A DNA stretch of 6,986 nucleotides from Anaerolineales bacterium (GTDB lineage Bacteria > Chloroflexota > Anaerolineae > Anaerolineales > Villigracilaceae): positions 1-6,986 of the forward strand of contig WGAD01000222.1 of assembly GCA_015489255.1 (NCBI GenBank). Direction: 5' to 3'. Position 1 is the stretch's first letter. Every line of letters begins with the position of its first letter. Positions 1 through 6,825 of the stretch are shown piece after piece. A program made the position numbers and the translations under genes. The notes under the pieces were generated by a model. The model was not told the DNA's origin, did no database searches, and worked only from the letters and a program-made list of their open reading frames with translations.

Positions 1-165
1 GCCTACCAGCGGGCGGAAGAGCACCTGCGCCCCGGCAGAGGGGGTGATCAGGTGTTCGGCCTGCCAGCCAAAGGCGGCCTTGAGCCGACCCCACTCCGCT
101 GTTTGCAGCAGGTGGGCGTCGGGGTAGTCTTGCAAAAATTCGTTCCAGGCTGCGTAATCCGTCAT
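1..165 (-). CDS. FemAB-like peptidoglycan-bridge aminoacyltransferase, N-terminal part (partial)
   Basis: The first 55 codons of a gene running off the left edge. The ATG at 165 overlaps the dehydratase stop by one base (TGATG). The peptide begins MTDYAAWNEFL and contains HLLQTAEWGRLKAAFGW (residues 18-34) and then GAQVLFRPL. The pattern HLLQ-x-x-x-WG-x-LK-x-x-FGW followed by a strand ending in G-x-QVLFR is what I associate with the first GNAT-like subdomain of FemA/FemB/FemX-type proteins, which use aminoacyl-tRNA to add amino acids to lipid II; related proteins also occur in exopolysaccharide clusters. No catalytic region is visible, so the function is inferred from the N-terminus and location. 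In this operon it might aminoacylate a glycan or wall precursor. A generic GNAT acyltransferase is the main alternative. Confidence 0.75.
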   Translation of the reverse strand, partial: MTDYAAWNEFLQDYPDAHLLQTAEWGRLKAAFGWQAEHLITPSAGAQVLFRPLVG

Positions 166-2063
166 CAGAGCACCGTAGTCAGGTCGGGGGGAGGGGTGGC
201 ACGAATGGCCGCGCCGGGGATAGATTCGTCCAGCAGGGCGATGATGGTGTCGGGCTGGGCGGCGCGCGCCAGGGCATCCAGGCGGTTGAGCAAGGCGTCC
301 AATTCGGCGGCGGGCAGCAAATCTTCGGTCACCGAGCGGAAGATCTCCGGGTGGTCCGTCTTTTCGTAGGTTTTATCGTCTTCCCACAGTTCCTCGCGCA
401 GTTTTTCTCCCGGGCGGATGCCGGTGAAGACGATCTCGATATCGCGCCCCGGCTCCAACCCAGAAAGGCGGATCAGGTCTTCGGCCAGGTCCACAATGCG
501 GATCTGTTCGCCCATGTCGAGCAGGAAAGCTTCCCCTCCCTGCCCCAGCGCAGCCGCCTGCAAAACCAGGTGAACGGCCTCGGGAATGGTCATAAAATAG
601 CGTTCCATGTCCGGGTGGGTGATGCGCAGCGGACCGCCGGCGGCGATCTGGCGCTTGAAGAGGGGGACGACCGAACCACGGCTGCCGAGGACGTTGCCGA
701 AACGGACGACGGAAAAGGCGCGCCCGCTGCGGCGGGCGGCATCGAGCACGATCATCTCCGCCAGGCGTTTGGTTGCCCCGTAGACGTTGGCCGGGTGGAC
801 GGCCTTGTCGGTGGAGATGAGCACCAGCCGCTGGACGTCGTGCCGTAAGGCCGTCTGGACGAGCACGCGGGTGCCGGTCACATTGTTGGTGATGGCCTCT
901 TCCACGTTGGCCTCCATGAGCGGCACGTGTTTATGCGCCGCCGCATGGAAAACGACCTGCGGCTGACGGCGGGCAAACACGGCCTCCATGCGAGCTTGAT
1001 CACGGATATCGGCGATGACCGGAAAGAGCGGGATATGGCTGTAATCCTCGCGCAGTTCCAGCAGGGCTTCGAAGATGGCGTTTTCGCCGTGGCCGAGCAG
1101 GGTCAGCTCGGCGGGCCCCCAGCGCAAGATCTGGCGGCAGAGCTCGCGCCCAATCGAACCGCCGGCGCCCGTCACCAGCACGCGCTTGCCGCTCAGGCTG
1201 CGGCCCACTCGTCCATCGTCGAGCAGGGCCGGTTTGCGGCGCAGCAGATCGTCGATGTTTACCTCGCGCAGACGCGAGACGCTGACCTTGCCGCCGATCA
1301 ATTCATACAGCCCGGGCATAGTGCGGAAGGGGATGTTTTCGCCACGGCAGGCCTCGGCCACCTGGCGCACCACCGTCCCGGGTGCGCTGGGGATGGCAAT
1401 GATCACCTCGTCGATGGCATGACGATCGAGGGCCGCGCCCAGATCGTCCAGCGCGCCGACCACCGGCACGCCGTGGATCTGCTGCCGCTGCTTGGCCGGG
1501 TCGTCGTCCAAAAAGGCGACCGGCGTCAGGCCGAGTTGGGGGTTCTTGCGCATTTCGCGCACCACCAGGGCGCCGGCATCGCCCGCGCCCACCACCAAAA
1601 CGCGGCGCGCCCGCCCAGGCAGATGGGGGCGTTGTTTGCGCTCTTCCGCCAGCAGGCGCAGGGCAAAGCGGCTGCCGCCGACGAAGAGGAGCGACAGCAG
1701 CCAATCGATGACCAGCGCCGAGCGCGACATCCCCGGCTGAATCCAACCGACGCCATAATAGAAGAAGATCGACAGAGCGGCGTACAGCAAAGAGGCCAGC
1801 GTCACTGCCAGACTGATGCTGCGTAATTCGCTGGTGCTGGCATACATCCACACACGGCGGTAAAGGCCGAAGAAGTAATACACCGGCAGTTTGACGAGCA
1901 AAGCCAGCCCGGTCAGCCAGAGGACAGCGGGCAAGTAAAACGTAAAGGCCGAGACCAATTCCAGGCGCAAAGCATAGCTGGAAACCACCCCCAAAACGAC
2001 AAAGAGGGCATCGGCCAGGAAGAGATGCCGGTTGCGAATGCGTCCGGTCCATTCGTAGCTCAT
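165..2063 (-). CDS. Membrane-bound nucleotide-sugar 4,6-dehydratase (WbpM/CapD/PglF type)
   Basis: A 632-residue protein of the long WbpM class. Four predicted membrane helices (about 13-34, 40-65, 80-105, 115-138) are followed by a CoA_binding_3-like Rossmann region (VLVVGAGDAG, 155-164; LDDDPAK), then the catalytic SDR domain (Polysacc_synt_2) with VTGAGGSIG (297-305) and AAAHKHVPLME. The catalytic segment is STDKAVHP followed by Y428-GAT-K432, with T418, D419 and K420; RFGNVLGSRGSVVPLF and TGIRPGEKLREEL are further family hallmarks. The family converts UDP-GlcNAc to a UDP-4-keto-6-deoxy sugar using bound NAD, the entry to QuiNAc, FucNAc and diamino sugars. Well-known long members (WbpM, PglF) carry methionine where this protein has Y428. 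The ATG at 2063 is chosen because it overlaps the epimerase stop by four bases and is preceded by GGGTGA (2068-2073); the upstream TTG at 2081 is weaker. The stop shares one base with the next start. Confidence 0.95.
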   Translation of the reverse strand: MSYEWTGRIRNRHLFLADALFVVLGVVSSYALRLELVSAFTFYLPAVLWLTGLALLVKLPVYYFFGLYRRVWMYASTSELRSISLAVTLASLLYAALSIFFYYGVGWIQPGMSRSALVIDWLLSLLFVGGSRFALRLLAEERKQRPHLPGRARRVLVVGAGDAGALVVREMRKNPQLGLTPVAFLDDDPAKQRQQIHGVPVVGALDDLGAALDRHAIDEVIIAIPSAPGTVVRQVAEACRGENIPFRTMPGLYELIGGKVSVSRLREVNIDDLLRRKPALLDDGRVGRSLSGKRVLVTGAGGSIGRELCRQILRWGPAELTLLGHGENAIFEALLELREDYSHIPLFPVIADIRDQARMEAVFARRQPQVVFHAAAHKHVPLMEANVEEAITNNVTGTRVLVQTALRHDVQRLVLISTDKAVHPANVYGATKRLAEMIVLDAARRSGRAFSVVRFGNVLGSRGSVVPLFKRQIAAGGPLRITHPDMERYFMTIPEAVHLVLQAAALGQGGEAFLLDMGEQIRIVDLAEDLIRLSGLEPGRDIEIVFTGIRPGEKLREELWEDDKTYEKTDHPEIFRSVTEDLLPAAELDALLNRLDALARAAQPDTIIALLDESIPGAAIRATPPPDLTTVL

Positions 2064-2989
2064 GCGTTCACCCACTGCCAAACTGCCCGCAGGCCCTCAT
2101 CCAGGGAGGTGCGGGCGACAAATCCCAGAGATTGGCGAGCGCGGTCGGGCCGCCCCACCGAACGGTAAATATCGCCCGGGCGCGGCGGCGCAAAGGTCGG
2201 CTGCAAATCCCGTCCGCTGACGCGGCGCATGGCGGCCACCAGGTCGAGCAGGCTGGTTTGGCGGCCTGTACAAACGTTAAAGACAAAAGGCCCCTGGCCA
2301 TCCCAATCGGCGGCCAGCAAATTGGCGCGCGCCACATCGCCAACGTAGATCAGGTCGCGGGTCTGACCGCCATCGCCGAAGATCACCGGCGGCAGGCCGC
2401 GGCGGAAGCGATCGGCAAAGAGGGGCACCACGGCGGCATAGGGGCTGTCGGGGCGCTGACGCGGGCCATAAACGTTGAAGTAACGCAGAGCCACCACGCG
2501 CAAGCCGCGGGCATTGTATTCGGCGGCGTATACCTCGTCGGCTCGCTTGGAACTGGCGTAAGGGCTGAGCGGAGCGGCGGGCAAGTCTTCGTGCAGGGGG
2601 ATGGCATCGGCCTCGCCATAGACGGCAGCGCTAGAAGCCAGCACCACGTTCCGCACACCGGCGCGGCGGGCGGCTTCGAGCACGTTGAGGGTGCCGCGCA
2701 AATTGATCTCGAAACAGGTGAAAGGGTCTTCCAGGGAAAGTGGCACAGAGACAAAAGCCGCCTGATGAAACACCCGGCGCACGCCGCGCATGGCCGCGAC
2801 GACCGTCGGCCAGTGGCGTACATCGCCGCGCACCACTTCCAGGTCTCCCTGCATGTCGCGCAGGTTTTCTTCCCGTCCGCTGGAAAAATCATCCAGCACA
2901 CGCACGCGGTCGCCCCGCGCCAACAGGGCGGCGACGATATGCGAGCCGATAAACCCGGCGCCGCCGGTAACCAGAGAAAGTTCGCTCAT
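2060..2989 (-). CDS. NAD-dependent sugar-nucleotide epimerase (extended SDR, WbpP/GalE-like)
   Basis: A 309-residue extended short-chain dehydrogenase. It opens directly with the NAD-binding motif GGAGFIGSH (9-17), with an acidic pair D33-D34 at the end of beta-2, as expected for NAD(H). The active site shows SS at 119-120 and Y144-x-x-x-K148 (SPYASSK). Later come RYFNVYGPRQ (169-178), PYAAVVPLF (183-191), GDGGQTRD (205-212) and RPGDI (270-274). The combination of SVPLSLEDP with RYFNVYGPRQ and YAAVVP resembles UDP-GlcNAc/UDP-GalNAc C4-epimerases of the WbpP type and bacterial GalE proteins; this is family-level recognition. The likely reaction is C4 epimerization of a UDP-hexose or UDP-N-acetylhexosamine in the cytoplasm. 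A C4 reductase for a 4-keto sugar is a less likely alternative suggested by its position before a dehydratase. Its TGA overlaps the dehydratase ATG as ATGA. Confidence 0.93.
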   Translation of the reverse strand: MSELSLVTGGAGFIGSHIVAALLARGDRVRVLDDFSSGREENLRDMQGDLEVVRGDVRHWPTVVAAMRGVRRVFHQAAFVSVPLSLEDPFTCFEINLRGTLNVLEAARRAGVRNVVLASSAAVYGEADAIPLHEDLPAAPLSPYASSKRADEVYAAEYNARGLRVVALRYFNVYGPRQRPDSPYAAVVPLFADRFRRGLPPVIFGDGGQTRDLIYVGDVARANLLAADWDGQGPFVFNVCTGRQTSLLDLVAAMRRVSGRDLQPTFAPPRPGDIYRSVGRPDRARQSLGFVARTSLDEGLRAVWQWVNA

Positions 2990-2996
2990 CAATCTG

Positions 2997-3001
2997 TCCT
3001 C
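2997..3001 (-). promoter_or_regulatory. Ribosome binding site of the epimerase gene
   Basis: GAGGA on the minus strand ends seven bases before the ATG at 2989, within the only true intergenic gap of the window (2990-3009). It fixes the start: the GTG at 3073 in the same frame would overlap the phosphotransferase gene by 64 bases and add 28 residues that do not belong to the Rossmann fold. Confidence 0.75.
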
Positions 3002-3009
3002 AGGGAAAA

Positions 3010-4416
3010 TCAGCGCCCGCGAAAGCCGATCACCTGGCCAAAGGTGCGCAGTAGGATGAGAATATCCATCCACAGGTTGCGGTGCTTGATGTAATACAGG
3101 TCGTATTCCAGTTTGATGGCCGTTTCCTCATCCGTGGCCACATAACCATAATTGACCTGCGCCCAACCGGTCAACCCGGGCTTGACCAGCAAGCGGGCGC
3201 GGTAAAAGGGGATCTGCCGCTGGTAATACTCCACCCAGTTGGGGCGCTCAGAGCGCGGGCCAACCAGGCTCATCTCGCCCAGCAAGATGTTCCAAAATTG
3301 GGGTAATTCATCGAGATGCGATTTGCGCAAAAAAGCGCCCACGCGGGTCACCCGATCGTCGTGCTCGCTGGTCGGCTTGTCGTCTGCGTCGGGCCTCATC
3401 GAACGATATTTGAACATGCGGTAGGGCTGCCCCCCCTTACCCAGCCGCCACTGGGCAAAGAAAATGGGGAAACCGCTGTCTAAAGCGATCGCCAACGCGA
3501 TGAAGGGAAAGGTCAGGGCGAAAATCACCAGGCCCACCAAGGCTCCGACGACGTCCAGCAGTCGCTTGGCCAGTTCGTAAAACACGCTGACACGGGCTTC
3601 ATCAACGAAAGAACGCAGGATCCAATCGGATTCCAGGTGATGGATGGGCACCCGCCCCAGCAATTCTTCGTACATGGTCGGCATCCGCGTGACCTCAACG
3701 CCTTTTTCCTGGGCGTCGAGGATGATCTGGAAAGTCCGACCGCGAATTTCGCCGTTGATCGCCACCACCAGGTCGGTCACCGCTCGGGTGTCGATCACTC
3801 GCAGCAGGTCATCGCTGGAGCCGATGACTTCGAATCCTTCCACCCGCTGGCCGACCTTGTCCGGGTCGTCATCGATGAAGCCGATGAGGAAGAAAGGCGG
3901 CGGCCACAGGCTGCGGTAGGCCTGGGCCAGCGTGCGCCCGGCCTTGCCGGCGCCGATGATCACCACCCGGCGCATCATCGAAGGGGCGGTGAAAATCCGA
4001 ATGTAGAGGCTGCGCCAGAGGAGGGTCAGCAGCGCAGAGGCCAGCAGAAAAACGGCCACCCCCGTGCGCGGCAGCGAGCCTTTCGGCGAAAGCATGTACA
4101 CCACCGCGTACAACAACAGGCCTCCCAGGGCCGCCAGCACAACCCCGCGCAAGGTCTGCCGAAAGCTGCGCGCTTTGTGCGGGTCGTACAGCTCCACCAT
4201 CATCAGCAGCCAAAAAAGAGGCAGCAACCAAAACCAGGAGGGGACGCGCTGCTCCCAAAAATTGAAGGAGAACTCCAGCAAGGGGTCGCGTATGCTCCAG
4301 ACGTAAATGCCGATGATGAGGGCCACGAAACCGACCAGGGCATCGACCGTCAGCAAAAGAAAACGCTGCTCGCGGGCGTGCAAGCGCAGGCCCGGGTTTT
4401 TTAGAGGTTCAGCCAT
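3010..4416 (-). CDS. Polyprenyl-phosphate sugar phosphotransferase (WbaP/CpsE type, initiating glycosyltransferase)
   Basis: From the preferred ATG the protein has 468 residues, typical of the long initiating phosphoglycosyl transferases (TIGR03025-like). The N-terminal half has four predicted membrane helices (about 10-40, 60-76, 90-109, 119-135), then a Rossmann-like CoA_binding_3 domain with VVIIGAGKAGRT (151-162) and FIDDDPDKVG. The C-terminal catalytic domain (Bac_transf, from about 283) begins with AKRLLDVVGALVGL, a membrane or re-entrant helix, and continues with FKYRSM, the D369-E370 pair in LDELPQFWN, EMSLVGPR (381-388) and KPGLTGWAQV (412-421). The D-E pair is the catalytic dyad of this superfamily (equivalent to the Asp-Glu of PglC). 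The reaction is transfer of a sugar-1-phosphate from a UDP-sugar to undecaprenyl phosphate at the inner face of the membrane, the committing step of glycan assembly. Sugar specificity is not predictable here. The in-frame upstream ATG at 4446 would add ten residues and is less likely. The next gene follows after 20 bases. Confidence 0.95.
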   Translation of the reverse strand: MAEPLKNPGLRLHAREQRFLLLTVDALVGFVALIIGIYVWSIRDPLLEFSFNFWEQRVPSWFWLLPLFWLLMMVELYDPHKARSFRQTLRGVVLAALGGLLLYAVVYMLSPKGSLPRTGVAVFLLASALLTLLWRSLYIRIFTAPSMMRRVVIIGAGKAGRTLAQAYRSLWPPPFFLIGFIDDDPDKVGQRVEGFEVIGSSDDLLRVIDTRAVTDLVVAINGEIRGRTFQIILDAQEKGVEVTRMPTMYEELLGRVPIHHLESDWILRSFVDEARVSVFYELAKRLLDVVGALVGLVIFALTFPFIALAIALDSGFPIFFAQWRLGKGGQPYRMFKYRSMRPDADDKPTSEHDDRVTRVGAFLRKSHLDELPQFWNILLGEMSLVGPRSERPNWVEYYQRQIPFYRARLLVKPGLTGWAQVNYGYVATDEETAIKLEYDLYYIKHRNLWMDILILLRTFGQVIGFRGR

Positions 4417-5434
4417 TCGGTCTCCATTTGTCTTGCTCTGCGTCATCCACCAGGAAACGCTGCACCACGCTCCACCAAAAGCCGCCGCCCCAGGCCAGGT
4501 GCATCACCGCCAGGGCCAGCGGCACACCCAGCGCCAGGGCCCAATCGTTGCGGCGCAGGGCCTCGCGCATGCCAGCCGCCGCCAAGATCAGCACATACAG
4601 GCCAACCGCCAGTAAGTAAAGCAGCCGCAGCCAGGGAACAGGCCAGATGAACAGCCCGCCGACCAGGCCAGCCACAAAGGCTGGCGGCAAGGCCTGCCGC
4701 CAGCGCAGGGTGGAGGGGTAGCGATACAGCATCCGCGCTTTCCAAAAGCCATAGCGCCAATACTGCGCCGCCAGCGCGCTCAAAGTCGGGCGAGCGATGT
4801 AAGTGGAACGAATGGTCGGGTCGAACCAGATCCGCCCGCCAGCCTGCCGCACCCGCACGTTGAACTCGTAATCTTCATTGGTTTGCAGGGTTTCATCAAA
4901 AAAGCCCACCCGTTCCACCAGCTCGCGGCGGAAGGCGCCAAAGGGGACGGTATCCACCTCGCCGGGTTGGTCGCTGTAGCGGTAGCGGGCATCGCCAGCC
5001 CCCAGGGGGTGCCCGGCGGCCACGGCGATGCTGCGGGCAATCCAGGTGTCGGCGCCGGGTTCGATGAGCCAGCGTCCGCCCACATTGTCGCCTTTTCCGG
5101 CTTCCAGCAGGGAAACACAGCGGGCCACGTAGGTTCGCTCCGGGACAGAATGGGCGTCCAGACGGACGATGATGTCTCCGCGCGCAGCCCGCAGGGCTGC
5201 GTTCAGCGCAGCCGGGATGATGCGCTGCGGGTTGTCCACGATCTTCACGTCCATTTGGGGATGGTTCACCGTCCACAAACCGATGCGTTTGCGGGTTTCG
5301 TCCTCCGACATGCCATCGGCGATGATCACTTCCATGCTGTCCAGCGGCCAGGCTTGCCGGTAGAGCGCATTGAGCAGGGAAACGATGGTCTCCTCTTCAT
5401 TGAAACAGGGGACGATCACAGAAACAAAAGTCAT
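4409..5434 (-). CDS. Family 2 glycosyltransferase, ExoA-like, membrane anchored
   Basis: A 341-residue protein. The N-terminus VSVIVPCFNEEETI is the classic GT2 nucleotide-sugar binding start of the GT-A fold. D40 lies in VIIADGMSEDET. The metal-binding DxD position reads D93-A94-H95 (RLDAHS), the form I associate with the succinoglycan ExoA-like subgroup. The acceptor/catalytic-base region is TNEDYEFNVR (E187, D188), followed by QYWRYG (224-229), a variant of the QxxRW motif. After about residue 245 come hydrophobic segments (about 250-290 and 299-327), so the enzyme is probably anchored with its active site in the cytoplasm. It would transfer a sugar from a nucleotide donor to a lipid-linked glycan; donor and acceptor cannot be read from sequence. 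The start gives a standard GT2 N-terminus and overlaps the kinase stop as ATGA, but has no good Shine-Dalgarno sequence at normal spacing. Its stop overlaps the next gene by 8 bases. It could act in exopolysaccharide, capsule or glycoprotein glycan assembly. Confidence 0.93.
   Translation of the reverse strand: MTFVSVIVPCFNEEETIVSLLNALYRQAWPLDSMEVIIADGMSEDETRKRIGLWTVNHPQMDVKIVDNPQRIIPAALNAALRAARGDIIVRLDAHSVPERTYVARCVSLLEAGKGDNVGGRWLIEPGADTWIARSIAVAAGHPLGAGDARYRYSDQPGEVDTVPFGAFRRELVERVGFFDETLQTNEDYEFNVRVRQAGGRIWFDPTIRSTYIARPTLSALAAQYWRYGFWKARMLYRYPSTLRWRQALPPAFVAGLVGGLFIWPVPWLRLLYLLAVGLYVLILAAAGMREALRRNDWALALGVPLALAVMHLAWGGGFWWSVVQRFLVDDAEQDKWRPNG
4421..4425 (-). promoter_or_regulatory. Ribosome binding site of the sugar phosphotransferase gene
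   Basis: On the minus strand GGAGA lies four bases before the ATG at 4416, inside the end of the glycosyltransferase gene. It favours this start over the in-frame ATG at 4446, which has only GGTGG directly abutting it and would create a 38-base overlap. Confidence 0.65.
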
Positions 5435-6825
5435 GGGTGGGTGGGTCTTTTCCTGGTGGATGAGGCGGCCAGCGGCAAGAGAACAATGAACTCACTGCCT
5501 TTCCCTGGCGCACTGTGAACGTTAATTTTACCACCATGCGCGTGGACGATGTCACGGGCGATGGACAACCCCAGCCCGGCACGCGGCAATTTCTGGTGCC
5601 CACGGGCGGCGTCGGCACGGTAGAAGCGTTCGAAAACGTGCGGCAACGCCTGCGGCGGAATGCCCTCGCCCGTATCTCGCACCCGCACTTGCACGCCACC
5701 CTCTACCGCCCGGGCGTAAACACTTACTTCGCCGCCCGGCGGCGTGTGGTGGATGGCGTTGTCCACCAGGTTGGTGAACACCTGGGCCAGCCGGTCGCCA
5801 TCTCCCAGGATGCGGGGCAGGTCCGCCGTCTCCAGGCGCAGGGCTACCCCGGCGGCCTCGGCCTGCGGGGACATCTTGTCTACCACGGCTTGCAACACCG
5901 GTTCCAGCGCCAGCGGGCGACGTTCGAAACGGGCAATGCCGGCGTCCATGCGCGCCAGGTCGAGGAGATCGCGCACCAACCGGTGCATCCGTGCGGCTTC
6001 ATCCCGGATAATGCCCGCCGCCCGCCGCTGCGTTTGCGGGTCTTCCGCCGTGCCATCTAGTATGGCTTGGGCAAACCCCTGGATCGAAGTCAGCGGCGTT
6101 TTCAATTCGTGCGAAACATTGGCAACAAAATCACGCTGCGCCTGCTGGCTGGCCTGCACCCGGGCAGCCATGGCGTTGAAGGCGCGGATGACCTCGCGCA
6201 CCTCGCGCGGGCCGCGCTCCGGAACGGGATCGGGCCAGCGTTCCGGAACGAGGGTGGCGGCCTGCACCATGCCCTGTAAAGGATCGGCCACGCCACGGGC
6301 GACCAGCCAGGCCACGCCCAGGGAAACCAGCAAGGCCAGCAGGCCCACCCGCACAAAGGGTGCGCGCAAGTCATCGCCAACGACGCGCAGGAGCACGGTC
6401 AGCGTGGGGCGGGGTGCAACGGCGAAAACCCACCCGCCCTCCGGCAGGGGACGAGCGGTAAACAACCAGCGTCCGCCGGCGGCATCGCGCAGGGTGGGCA
6501 AGCGCGCCTCCTCTCGCGGAGCCGACACCCCCAGCAGGGGCGGGGCCGAGGGGCGCGAATCGTACCGCTGTTCGCCCTCTGCATCTACGATCAAGAGGCG
6601 GACGTTGAGGTCTTCATCCAGCCGCCGCAACAACGCCGTTCCGCGGCCTTCGGCATAGCGAGCGCGCGCCAGGTCTGCCGCCAGGTTGATGCGTTCCACC
6701 GTGCTGCGATAGAGCAACGGACTGCGCACCAGCGCGGCCAACAACAAAGCGAAGACCAGCAGCAGGGCCGCGCCAATCAGCAGGGCATAGGTCAGCCAGA
6801 GGCGGGCGCGCAAAGAGGAGAACAT
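5431..6825 (-). CDS. Membrane sensor histidine kinase with HAMP domain
   Basis: A 464-residue protein with complete class I sensor kinase layout. A first membrane helix spans about residues 11-33, an extracytoplasmic region of about 120 residues follows, and a second helix spans about 158-178. Next come a HAMP linker (about 178-230), the dimerization/phosphoacceptor domain with H239 in the motif NVSHELKTPLTS, and an HATPase domain with the N box around N356 (NLVDNAIHH), the G1 box DTGEGIP (384-390), the F box FERFYRAD (398-405) and the G2 box GLGLS (417-421). All catalytic motifs are intact. The external region contains LLIVDAEGEQRYDS and later GGWVFAV, which resembles a small Cache/PAS-like sensor fold; this is inference and the ligand is unknown. 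The start codon overlaps the response-regulator stop by one base, and its TGA overlaps the glycosyltransferase ATG by four bases. It probably autophosphorylates and phosphorylates the upstream-encoded regulator in response to an envelope or extracellular signal. Confidence 0.96.
   Translation of the reverse strand: MFSSLRARLWLTYALLIGAALLLVFALLLAALVRSPLLYRSTVERINLAADLARARYAEGRGTALLRRLDEDLNVRLLIVDAEGEQRYDSRPSAPPLLGVSAPREEARLPTLRDAAGGRWLFTARPLPEGGWVFAVAPRPTLTVLLRVVGDDLRAPFVRVGLLALLVSLGVAWLVARGVADPLQGMVQAATLVPERWPDPVPERGPREVREVIRAFNAMAARVQASQQAQRDFVANVSHELKTPLTSIQGFAQAILDGTAEDPQTQRRAAGIIRDEAARMHRLVRDLLDLARMDAGIARFERRPLALEPVLQAVVDKMSPQAEAAGVALRLETADLPRILGDGDRLAQVFTNLVDNAIHHTPPGGEVSVYARAVEGGVQVRVRDTGEGIPPQALPHVFERFYRADAARGHQKLPRAGLGLSIARDIVHAHGGKINVHSAPGKGSEFIVLLPLAASSTRKRPTHP

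Noticed and set aside
927..1826. A 299-codon open frame on the plus strand, antisense to the dehydratase
   Set aside because: The minus-strand frame has complete family motifs throughout. The plus-strand product is rich in Q, H, A and R with no recognizable domain, typical of an antisense shadow in GC-rich DNA.
1303..2052. A 249-codon frame on the minus strand in another phase of the dehydratase
   Set aside because: It overlaps the dehydratase membrane and Rossmann region in a different frame and shows an arginine/proline-rich composition with no family match. I also considered a frameshift, but the dehydratase frame is continuous.
2064..2081. Extended dehydratase start at the TTG at 2081
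   Set aside because: A rare start codon adding six residues; the ATG at 2063 gives an ATGA overlap and has GGGTGA at suitable spacing.
2990..3009. The only intergenic gap, considered for a promoter or terminator
   Set aside because: Twenty bases hold a ribosome binding site but no hairpin with a T-run and no room for a promoter.
2990..3073. Extended epimerase start at the GTG at 3073
   Set aside because: It would overlap the preceding gene by 64 bases and add a non-conserved 28-residue leader; the ATG at 2989 has a good ribosome binding site.
2132..3094. A 320-codon open frame on the plus strand, antisense to the epimerase
   Set aside because: It mirrors the epimerase and crosses into the phosphotransferase gene; no domain or convincing start region is visible. 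It is a codon-bias shadow.
3637..4404. A 255-codon open frame on the plus strand, antisense to the phosphotransferase
   Set aside because: The product is a low-complexity H/Q/R-rich sequence opposite a clearly coding Rossmann and membrane region.
5435..5446. GGGTGGGTGGGT on the plus strand as a possible G-quadruplex next to the GT2 start
   Set aside because: Only three G-tracts of three are present, and it lies on the template strand, so the message is C-rich. The stretch also encodes the PTHP tail of the kinase, which explains it.
5744..6658. A 304-codon open frame on the plus strand, antisense to the kinase
   Set aside because: The product is S/R/A/T-rich without domains, while the minus strand encodes all kinase catalytic boxes.
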